DNA of 64,000 bases, from the NCBI GenBank assembly GCA_019309545.1, contig JAFDGA010000002.1:47529-111528 (forward strand), written 5' to 3'. This DNA comes from Deltaproteobacteria bacterium (lineage in GTDB: Bacteria; Desulfobacterota; Desulfobaccia; Desulfobaccales; Desulfobaccaceae). Positions within the stretch are counted from its first letter, which is position 1. Each line of letters begins with the position of its first letter. The notes beneath the pieces were generated by a model. It was given only the letters and a program-made list of their open reading frames with translations, was not told where the DNA came from and made no database searches. The translations under genes and the position numbers were made by a program. Positions 1 to 6,914 of the stretch are shown here, one piece after another.

Positions 1-1053
1 GGTCTCCGGGCGGGCCTGGACAATAAAGAGCTGTCCCGAGCCGACTAATTTGCCGTCCCCATCTTTGGCCCACTCAATGTCCATCGGCCGGTAGACCCCG
101 GTCTGCTGAGTATAGTGGTCTTCAATGATACAGGCCCAGCGGGCCAAAGTAAGAATTTCATCATCTGTCAGGACATAGCGGTTGCGTTCTTCCTCGGTAG
201 TGGCAATGGTGCGCACCGGCCGGGTCTCATCCGTGGTATAGACCATTTTAATGTTGTGGTCTCCCAACTTTTTACTGACAATGGCCCGCTTACCCATTTT
301 GAGGGTTGGTTTGAAAACATAAAATTCATCCGGGGTGACCTGCCCCTGAACTACGGTTTCGCCCAAACCATAGCTGCCGGTAATATAGACGGTATCTTTA
401 AACCCGGTTTCGGTATCAATGGAGAATATCACCCCCGAGCAGGCGGAGTCGGAGCGGACCATCTTTTGCACGGCGACTGAGAGAGCCACGTCAAACTGAT
501 CAAAACTCTTATCGTGACGGTAACTGATGGCTCGGTTGGTAAACAGCGAAGCAAAGCATTTCTTCACCGCCTGGATTAAGGAGACCTTGCCCCGCACATT
601 GAGAAACGTTTCTTGCTGGCCCGCGAAAGAAGCATCCGGTAAATCCTCCGCGGTAGCCGAGGACCGCACGGCCACATCCACATCCGCTCCGGACTGGCCG
701 TAAAGGTCTTCCAACTCCTCGTAAGCCTTACCGATCTCGGCGACCAAAGCCGAAGGTAAGTTGGCGGCTAAAATCACGTCCCGCACCCGCTTACCCCGGC
801 GGATGAGATCGTTCATGTCGCTGGTATCCAGACCGTCCAGAATCTGGCGGATGCTCTTCTCAATACCCGCGGTTTTCAGAAAGTAACGATAGGCCTCGGC
901 GGTAATGGCAAAACCATTGGGCACCAGGATATTTTTGGCCGACAGGTTTTTGATCATCTCGCCCAAGGAGGCATTTTTCCCTCCGACCAGCGGTACGTCA
1001 TTGATACCGATCTCATCAAACCAGAGAATAAATTTTTCTTCCTTTACCACCAT
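1..1053 (-). CDS. ppsA: Phosphoenolpyruvate synthase (pyruvate, water dikinase), N-terminal part
   Basis: Reads leftward and runs off the window edge, so only the first 351 residues are present. ATG at 1053-1051 is preceded by GGGAGG at good spacing, which fixes the start. The protein opens MVVKEEKFILWFDEIG, continues with VGGKNASLGEM and NGFAITAEAYRYFL, and its last visible residues are QLFIVQARPET. These are hallmarks of the PEP/pyruvate-binding (PPDK_N, ATP-grasp) domain. The family makes PEP from pyruvate with ATP for gluconeogenesis. The phosphohistidine and PEP-binding domains would lie beyond the edge, so a phosphoenolpyruvate-utilising relative with only this domain cannot be excluded. 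It is divergent from the cysteine desulfurase gene. Confidence 0.88.
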   Translation of the reverse strand, partial: MVVKEEKFILWFDEIGINDVPLVGGKNASLGEMIKNLSAKNILVPNGFAITAEAYRYFLKTAGIEKSIRQILDGLDTSDMNDLIRRGKRVRDVILAANLPSALVAEIGKAYEELEDLYGQSGADVDVAVRSSATAEDLPDASFAGQQETFLNVRGKVSLIQAVKKCFASLFTNRAISYRHDKSFDQFDVALSVAVQKMVRSDSACSGVIFSIDTETGFKDTVYITGSYGLGETVVQGQVTPDEFYVFKPTLKMGKRAIVSKKLGDHNIKMVYTTDETRPVRTIATTEEERNRYVLTDDEILTLARWACIIEDHYTQQTGVYRPMDIEWAKDGDGKLVGSGQLFIVQARPET

Positions 1054-1163
1054 GAAGGCCTCCCTCCCGATACCAGCTGTAATCGCCGAGATTATTTAAC
1101 AGTAACTTCAAAATTATCATAAACTGATTTATAGTGTCAATAAATTACCCCTGTGGGTGCACC

Positions 1164-2282
1164 ATGATCTATTTAGATAACAACGCCACCACGCCCATCG
1201 CCCCGGAAGTGACGGCGGGGCTTAAAAAGTATATCACAGAATTCGGCAATCCCAGCAGTGCCTATGCCCTCGGCCAACGGGCCCGGGGTGCTGTAGAACA
1301 GGCTCGCCAGCAGGTGGCCAACCTGTTAGGTTGCCAGCCCCAGGAACTGGTCTTTTTAAGCTGTGCCAGCGAAGCCAACAATACCGTGCTCAAAGGGGTG
1401 GCGCACCATTTGGCTGCTCGGGGCAACCATCTGATCACCACCCAGATTGAGCATCCCGCGGTATTGAACCCTTGCCTGTTTTTACTGGAGCAGGGTTTTG
1501 AAGTTACCTTTGTGCCAGTAGACAGCCGGGGGCTGGTGGATCCGGATGACATCCGCCGGGCCTTGACCGCCCGGACCATTCTAATCAGTGTGATGCATGC
1601 CAATAACGAAACCGGTGCCATTCAGCCGCTGGCCGAGATCAGCGCGGTGGCCCGCGAGGCCGGAGTCTGGTGCCACACCGACGCGGCCCAAAGCGTCGGC
1701 AAGATTCCCGTCCGCGTCGATGACCTGGGGGTCGATTTTCTTACCCTGGCGGGCCACAAATTTTATGCCCCCAAAGGCATCGGTGCTTTGTATATCCGAA
1801 CCGGTTGCCACTTCACTCCCTTGATTCACGGTGGCGGCCAGGAGGGCGGGCGGCGTTCGGGCACGGAGAATGTCATCTTTGCCGTGGCCTTGGGAATTGC
1901 CGCTGAGTTGGTTCAAACTCGCCTGGGTCAGGATCAGACCCACCTCAAGCATCTGCGGGACCGACTCCATCAGCGACTGCAGGAGGAGTTCCCCAAACTG
2001 GTGCTGAACGGGCCGGGGACGGAACGGCTGCCCAACACCCTCAATGTCTCATTTCCAGGGTTAAATGGAGCCGAGATCCTGTCCGGCCTGTCGGAACTGG
2101 CGGCTTCCACCGGGGCCGCCTGCCATGGCCCGGAAGTCAAACTGTCGCATGTCTTGGCTGCCATGGGGGTCAGCCCGGAAGTCGGCCGGGGGGCGCTGCG
2201 CCTCAGCGTCGGCCGCTACACCACTGAATCCGAGGTGGACCAGGCCGCGATGATGATTGGGCAAAGGGTGCGGGATATTTAA
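1164..2282 (+). CDS. Cysteine desulfurase, NifS/IscS family
   Basis: PLP enzyme that removes sulfur from cysteine as a persulfide for Fe-S cluster or other sulfur transfer. I chose the ATG at 1164 because MIYLDNNATTP is the canonical family N-terminus; an in-frame ATG at 1134 would add ten atypical residues. The product is 372 aa, the usual length. The PLP-binding lysine is K199 in AGHKFYAPKG, with the partner region HTDAAQSVGK at 171-180. The persulfide cysteine is probably C320 in STGAACHG. No iscU or iscR homologue is adjacent, so the acceptor is unclear. A perfect 40-bp palindrome follows the stop codon and may terminate transcription. Confidence 0.9.
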   Translation: MIYLDNNATTPIAPEVTAGLKKYITEFGNPSSAYALGQRARGAVEQARQQVANLLGCQPQELVFLSCASEANNTVLKGVAHHLAARGNHLITTQIEHPAVLNPCLFLLEQGFEVTFVPVDSRGLVDPDDIRRALTARTILISVMHANNETGAIQPLAEISAVAREAGVWCHTDAAQSVGKIPVRVDDLGVDFLTLAGHKFYAPKGIGALYIRTGCHFTPLIHGGGQEGGRRSGTENVIFAVALGIAAELVQTRLGQDQTHLKHLRDRLHQRLQEEFPKLVLNGPGTERLPNTLNVSFPGLNGAEILSGLSELAASTGAACHGPEVKLSHVLAAMGVSPEVGRGALRLSVGRYTTESEVDQAAMMIGQRVRDI

Positions 2283-2290
2283 AAGTATAG

Positions 2291-2330
2291 TCATTAACCC
2301 CCTCTCCCTATAGGGAGAGGGGGTTAATGA
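2291..2330. repeat. Perfect 40-bp palindrome, possible bidirectional terminator
   Basis: Two uninterrupted 20-nt arms (CCCCCTCTCCCTA core and its complement) meet with no spacer. It lies between the convergent cysteine desulfurase and FmdB-type genes, only 8 bp after the first stop codon. A cruciform or transcript hairpin is expected. No run of T follows, so it is not a textbook intrinsic terminator. The CCCTCTCCC core resembles the hairpin repeats at 40849-40875 and 40995-41020. Confidence 0.8.
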
Positions 2331-2347
2331 CATCACTCAGTAGAGGA

Positions 2348-2572
2348 TTAACGTGCGCAGCTGCTACAGCTGGTGGCGGTGCAGCCGGCACAGGAACCGC
2401 CGCTCGTGGAGGTAGAGGTAAATTTGAAGCCGACCTTGGCGGCGCAGGCGCTCATCAGTTTTTCGACATCAGTCAGATGGCATTCAGGACATTCGACGGC
2501 GGGGTCATTACCAAACACCAGTTGCTCAAAGACCTTGCCACAGTTACGGCAGCGATATTCAAAGATAGGCAT
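2348..2572 (-). CDS. FmdB-family zinc-ribbon protein
   Basis: Small 74-aa protein starting MPIFEYRCRNCGKVFEQL, the classic opening of the FmdB/CxxC_CxxC_SSSS family. Cysteine pairs CxxC at about 8-11 and CPEC at about 28-31 form one zinc ribbon. A Ser/Gly/Cys-rich tail (SGGSCAGCTATSCSSC) adds further cysteines. AAGGAGA lies upstream of the ATG. The family is named after a putative regulator of formamidase genes, but its real function is largely unknown; metal or redox sensing is a guess. It appears monocistronic, upstream of no minus-strand partner. Confidence 0.82.
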   Translation of the reverse strand: MPIFEYRCRNCGKVFEQLVFGNDPAVECPECHLTDVEKLMSACAAKVGFKFTSTSTSGGSCAGCTATSCSSCAR

Positions 2573-2632
2573 TTTTTATTGGTTCTCCTTTGATTTATGA
2601 GATCAGATTCAATTAATTGACCATGCTTAATT

Positions 2633-3010
2633 TCATCCAACTTTATCAACTTTTATTATAATACCGGCTTGCACCTGTTTCAAGCTGTGGATCCCACCAA
2701 ACATCCGGCCGACCCGATTAACGGCGCTAGCCGGGCGGATTTCCCCCGGTCCGCTGATCGGCGTGGGGCCAAAAAACAGGCACAAGGCCCGGCCCTGGGG
2801 CCAGTATCCCAGATCGCCCCTTTCCACCAGCTCGACCGCAGTATCATCCAGCTCCGCCATTACCGGTATGGCGAAATAGATTTCCTCCCCCCAAGTCAGG
2901 GCAGTGCCTTGCAGGGGCAGGACGCTGGCAATGGCCTGGGCCGTGGGGGAGTCGTTTAACTCGCCATTCAGTTGGAGTTCTCCAGCAGTGATGCTGATCT
3001 TTTGGGGCAT
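2633..3010 (-). CDS. Cyclophilin-like fold protein (TM1367/DUF369-like)
   Basis: 125-aa protein. The segments YFAIPVMAE, VERGDLGYWPQGRALCLFFGPTPIS and ASAVNRVGRM match the small bacterial/archaeal cyclophilin-like family known from Thermotoga TM1367. The family has a beta-barrel fold related to cyclophilins but no established prolyl isomerase activity. The start ATG overlaps closely with the upstream gene: that gene's TGA stop is at 3014-3012, one base before this ATG, and GGGGAG provides a ribosome site. It is therefore the last gene of a gmhA-unknown-cyclophilin-like operon on the minus strand. No signal peptide is visible. Confidence 0.7.
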   Translation of the reverse strand: MPQKISITAGELQLNGELNDSPTAQAIASVLPLQGTALTWGEEIYFAIPVMAELDDTAVELVERGDLGYWPQGRALCLFFGPTPISGPGEIRPASAVNRVGRMFGGIHSLKQVQAGIIIKVDKVG

Positions 3011-3011
3011 G

Positions 3012-3962
3012 TCAGTCTCCCCACTCCTCCACTACCAAAGCGGCCAGCAATGGAAACATGATCTCATGGTGTCCGGTCAGGGCATAACCTTTGCCGTGCG
3101 CTTGGGTGGGCCGGCGGACCACGTTGATCAGCGGCCGGTAATGCTGGATAAAGTCGAGGTTGGCGGTGGTCAGCGGCTCCACCAGGTGGCCCAGGTTGCG
3201 GGCCAGGGACAGAGCCTTGAGAAAGACCTCCGGCAGCACCACCGCCGACCCCAGATTGAGGTATAGTCCTCCTGACAGGCGGCTGACCAGAGCTGCGAAC
3301 AGGCGGAAATCCCGGTGACTGGCGGCTCCTACCGCGGCCCCGTCAACTGAGGGATGCATATGAATGATATCGGTTCCCAGGGCCACATGCACGGTTACCG
3401 GCACCTCGATTTCGGCGGCACAGGCCAGCACGCTGAGATGGTTGAAGGGCCAGCCGGCCTCCAGCAGCCTCTGGCCCACGGCCTCTCCCAGACCCAGGCC
3501 CTGGGCCGCGCCCCAGTTAATGGCGGCGTTGAGGAAGTTGGCGGTCTCTTCGGCCATGCCAAAGCGGCCGGTCCCCAATTCCTGCCCGACATCTTCAGAG
3601 GTGCGGCCCACCATGGCGATTTCCGCATCGTGAATAATGCCGGCGCCATTGAGGGCCAGCCCCGACAGAAGATTGCGGTGCATCAGATCAATGACCACCG
3701 GGCTTAAACCCACCTTGAGGACGTGGGCGCCGAAGCCTAATAGCACCAGGTTATCCTGGCGACGGGCCTGCACCCAGCTAGCGGCTAACTCCCGGAGTTC
3801 TTGGGCGGCCAGAAGGTGCGGCAGTTTTTCAATAAAATCCTTAAATGATTGACCCCGGCTCCAGGGCTGGCCGAAGTCCTGCTGACTGACCTTGGAGGGC
3901 CGCTCTTTCAGACTGTAAGTCTCAATGCCTTCCAGAGATAGAGGAGATATTTTTTCCGCCAC
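3012..3962 (-). CDS. Conserved protein of unknown function, gmhA-linked
   Basis: I do not firmly recognise this protein of about 316 residues. Visible motifs are LVLLGFGAHVLKVGL, ALNGAGIIHDAEIAMVGRTSEDV, VTVHVALGTDIIHMHPS and GYALTGHHEIMFPLLAALV, which suggest a soluble alpha/beta nucleotide-binding-type fold with several conserved His and Asp residues. The GTG at 3962 is chosen because AGGA lies five bases upstream; an upstream TTG at 3980 is possible but overlaps gmhA and lacks that spacing. The stop of gmhA is only three bases upstream of the GTG, so the two are almost certainly translated from one message. Context hints at sugar-phosphate or heptose metabolism, but this is inference only. 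Confidence 0.72.
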   Translation of the reverse strand: MAEKISPLSLEGIETYSLKERPSKVSQQDFGQPWSRGQSFKDFIEKLPHLLAAQELRELAASWVQARRQDNLVLLGFGAHVLKVGLSPVVIDLMHRNLLSGLALNGAGIIHDAEIAMVGRTSEDVGQELGTGRFGMAEETANFLNAAINWGAAQGLGLGEAVGQRLLEAGWPFNHLSVLACAAEIEVPVTVHVALGTDIIHMHPSVDGAAVGAASHRDFRLFAALVSRLSGGLYLNLGSAVVLPEVFLKALSLARNLGHLVEPLTTANLDFIQHYRPLINVVRRPTQAHGKGYALTGHHEIMFPLLAALVVEEWGD

Positions 3963-3964
3963 TT

Positions 3965-4558
3965 TTATCCTGCCGCACAATGATTAGGAAACATTAATTG
4001 ATCCACCAGTTCGCACAGCACGTGGCCGATGGTGAGATGCACCTCCTGGATGCGGGGGGTATCATTAGAATGCACTATCAGGGCCACATCGGCCAGGGGG
4101 GCCAGGGGGCCACCGTCCCGGCCGGTAACCGCAATGGTCTTCAAGCCCTGTTGCCGGGCTACTTCCAAGGCGGCCACGACATTAGGGGAGAAGCCACTGG
4201 TGCTGATCCCCCAGGCTACGTCTCCGGGCTGGCCCAGGGCCATGATCTGTTTGACAAAAATGTCGTTGAAATGGTAATCGTTGCCGATGCTGGTCAGGAT
4301 CGAGCTATCGGTAGTCAGCGCCAGGGCGGCCAGTGGGGGGCGTTCAATCCGAAAGCGGTTGACAAATTCGGCCGCCAGATGCTGGGCATCGGCAGCGCTG
4401 CCCCCATTGCCAAAAATCAGGATTTTATGCCCTGCCTGCAAGGCGGCAGCCAACAACTGAGCAGCCTCGACCACCAGATGGGCCTGTTCTTCGACAAAGC
4501 GGGTTTTCAACCGCACCGAGTCGGCGAAAAACTCTTTAACTCGGGCCTCCAGTAACAT
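3965..4558 (-). CDS. gmhA: Phosphoheptose isomerase (sedoheptulose-7-phosphate isomerase)
   Basis: 197-aa SIS-domain enzyme converting sedoheptulose 7-phosphate to D-glycero-manno-heptose 7-phosphate, the first step of heptose synthesis for the LPS inner core. The signature IFGNGGSAADAQHLAAEFVNRF (residues about 48-69) holds the zinc ligands H60 and E64. STSGFSPNVV and the C-terminal EVHLTIGHVLCELVD segment are also typical. The length matches the family. It is the first gene of a minus-strand operon with the unknown gene at 3012 and the cyclophilin-like gene at 2633. Other heptose genes (gmhB, hldE) are not in the window. Confidence 0.93.
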   Translation of the reverse strand: MLLEARVKEFFADSVRLKTRFVEEQAHLVVEAAQLLAAALQAGHKILIFGNGGSAADAQHLAAEFVNRFRIERPPLAALALTTDSSILTSIGNDYHFNDIFVKQIMALGQPGDVAWGISTSGFSPNVVAALEVARQQGLKTIAVTGRDGGPLAPLADVALIVHSNDTPRIQEVHLTIGHVLCELVDQLMFPNHCAAG

Positions 4559-4842
4559 AATTTTATCCTACTCAATTAAGCTTTGTGATCATGCCATCAG
4601 CCTGGCAAGATCTGGAGAGGACTACAAACCTTAGTCGAGCCTTGTCTATGATCAGATCAAGATTTTTTACCATACCTGTTTTCCGGCCAACGGTCAACAA
4701 TCTAATCGTTTTTGCAGAGATTTCCAGTTGCCCGCGGCCCCGCTTCCGACTTGCCATTACCGGTTTGACAATTCCTTTATTGATTGATAAAACCTCAAAC
4801 GGAGATAATCAGGCTTTTGCAAGGTGGTTCAGGAGGCTGACA

Positions 4843-6564
4843 ATGGGAAAAAAGATTGTCATTATCGGAGCGGTGGCCGCTGGACCCAAGGCTGCTTGCC
4901 GGGCCAAGCGCCTCGATCCTGAGGCTCAAGTAATCATGGTAGACCAGGCCGAACTGATTTCTTACGGCGGCTGTGGCCTGCCTTATTATATTTCCGGAGA
5001 TGTATCGGATATAAAAGAGTTGATGTCCACCAGTTTTCATCTGGTGCGGGATGCCAGATTTTTCGCGGGATGCAAGGGGGTTGAGGTCCGCACCCGGACC
5101 CGGGCCCTGGCCATTGACCGGGCCCAGAAAACGGTGTGTCTCCAGAATTTGGCCTCAGAGGAAACTTATCATCAGGACTACGATCAGTTGGTGTTGGCCA
5201 CCGGCAGTTTCCCGGTGCGTTTACCTATTGCTGGAGCAGACTTAGCTGGGGTGTTCACCGTGGCCAATCCCAGGGATGGAGAGGCCATCCGGGAGCCGGT
5301 ATCCCGGGGGGAAGTCGAGCGGGTGGTGATCATCGGCGGCGGCGCCATCGGGCTGGAACTGGCCGAGGCCTTCACCGAACTCTGGGGTCTGGAGACCGCA
5401 GTAGTGGAACTTCAGGAGCACCTGTTGCCGGGCCTGATCGATTCGCCCCTGGCCCGGATGGTCCAAAACCACATCGAGTCTCAGGGAGTAAAAGTATATT
5501 GTGGCGAGCAGGTTCAACGTCTGGAGGCCGACAACGGCCGGGTGGCCCGGGTGGTGACCTCGGAGCGTACACTGCCGGCGGACCTAGTAGTGATGGCGGT
5601 GGGAGTCCGGCCAAATTCCCGGCTGGCCCAGGAAGCCGGGTTGCTGGTCGGCCCGACCGGCGGCATTGTAGTCAATCAACGCCTTCAGACTTCCGATCCC
5701 TGCATCTATGCCGGTGGGGATTGCATTGAAAATTACCATTTGCTTACCGGTAAAAGGGTTCACTATCCTTCCGGGTCGATTGCCAACCGCCAAGGACGGG
5801 TGATTGGCACCAACCTGAACGGCGGTCACGAAATTTTTGAGGGGGTGGTGGGCACCTATATCATGAAGCTATTTGAGCTCAGCGTCGGCTGCACCGGCCT
5901 GACCCTGGGGGTGGCCCGGAGCGAAGGTTTTGACGCCTTCGAGACCCTGGTTTCGCAGGCCGACCGGGCCCATTTCTACCCCGGCCAGGAGTTGATGTAT
6001 CTGCAGTTGGTGGTTGATCGCCCCACCCAGCGGATTTTAGGGCTGCAGGCAGTGGGTCCCATGGGACAAGGGGTAAAAGCCCGGATCGACGCGGTGGCGG
6101 CCATGTTGAAGTTCAGGCCGACCCTGGATGATCTGTCCAACCTGGAGCTCGCCTATGCCCCACCCTTTGCCGCGGCCATGGATATCTTAAATGCCGCTGC
6201 CAATACCGCCAAAAACATCCTGGCCGGTAAAAACCATCCGCTAAAAATGGATGACTTCCTGTCAATCTGGAAAAATCGGTCAGAGGCCGGGGTGACTTTC
6301 CTGGATATCCGGGAACCGGATAATGCTAATCCTCTGGTAGAAAAGTGGGGGCCGCAGTGGGTCAATATCCCCCAGGGACAGTTGCGGGATCGCCTGGCCG
6401 AGGTGCCCCGGGATCAAAAATTGATTCTGATCTGTAATGCGGGGATGCGCTCTTATGAATCTCAGATTATTCTGGACCATGCCGGGATTACGGGTAGTGA
6501 GAATCTGCAGGGGGGTATGGCAGCCCTGAAAAAGGCCGGGATCGATCTGCTGGCCGAGGAATGA
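4843..6564 (+). CDS. CoA-disulfide reductase-like flavoprotein with C-terminal rhodanese domain
   Basis: 573-aa fusion. AGGAGG sits just before the ATG at 4843, so upstream in-frame codons from 4585 are not used. Residues 1-450 form a FAD/NAD(P)H disulfide reductase; SYGGCGLPYYISG carries the single redox cysteine C44 typical of CoA-disulfide or CoA-persulfide reductases, and VIIGGGAIGLELAE binds NAD(P)H. Residues about 470-573 form a rhodanese domain with active-site loop CNAGMRS (C531). Such fusions reduce CoA-persulfides or polysulfide with NAD(P)H. In a sulfate reducer a role in zero-valent sulfur or persulfide handling is plausible. The N-terminal dinucleotide motif reads GAVAAG rather than GxGxxG. 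Confidence 0.88.
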   Translation: MGKKIVIIGAVAAGPKAACRAKRLDPEAQVIMVDQAELISYGGCGLPYYISGDVSDIKELMSTSFHLVRDARFFAGCKGVEVRTRTRALAIDRAQKTVCLQNLASEETYHQDYDQLVLATGSFPVRLPIAGADLAGVFTVANPRDGEAIREPVSRGEVERVVIIGGGAIGLELAEAFTELWGLETAVVELQEHLLPGLIDSPLARMVQNHIESQGVKVYCGEQVQRLEADNGRVARVVTSERTLPADLVVMAVGVRPNSRLAQEAGLLVGPTGGIVVNQRLQTSDPCIYAGGDCIENYHLLTGKRVHYPSGSIANRQGRVIGTNLNGGHEIFEGVVGTYIMKLFELSVGCTGLTLGVARSEGFDAFETLVSQADRAHFYPGQELMYLQLVVDRPTQRILGLQAVGPMGQGVKARIDAVAAMLKFRPTLDDLSNLELAYAPPFAAAMDILNAAANTAKNILAGKNHPLKMDDFLSIWKNRSEAGVTFLDIREPDNANPLVEKWGPQWVNIPQGQLRDRLAEVPRDQKLILICNAGMRSYESQIILDHAGITGSENLQGGMAALKKAGIDLLAEE

Positions 6565-6914
6565 TTATTTACAGTTGTTAGTTCTTAGTTTTAGTTGTTT
6601 GTTTTAATAAATGCTGGGGGCTGATAATACCAGGTTTAGTTTCGGGTGGCCCCGGAATCAAAACTAATCTGTGGATATTGTTAATATTTATTAGGAAGAA
6701 ACCGAAAACCGAATACTATCTTTGTCCTGGCAACTTTCCTCAGGCGGATTAGCCGTCTCCAGGCCGGAACCAGCCGGGCTGGGCTAGGCGACGGTTATTC
6801 ACTTGCCAGGTCGGATAACACCGCCAGATATCAGAAAAGTCAGTTTTTGTTTCAAGTTTAGTGCCTGGGCATATACAATATTAACTCAAAACTTATAACT
6901 CACAACACGAAACT
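6565..6914. other. Intergenic stretch without a recognised gene
   Basis: About 350 bases between the CoA-disulfide reductase-like gene and the acyltransferase gene. The first and last parts are AT-rich and the middle (6720-6800) is GC-richer. I see no coding frame, no tRNA and no clear promoter pair. The promoter for the downstream gene probably lies here but cannot be assigned from the sequence. Confidence 0.5.

Noticed and set aside
1581..1970. Long open frames on the strand opposite the cysteine desulfurase, and similar long antisense frames under glnA (37648-38475), dsrK (27815-28585), MoaA (61291-62112) and PlsB (8994-9584)
   Set aside because: They are mirror frames of clearly coding GC-rich genes, have no family motifs and no ribosome sites.
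4585..4842. Upstream start of the CoA-disulfide reductase-like gene
   Set aside because: The extra 86 residues have no similarity and AGGAGG precedes the ATG at 4843.
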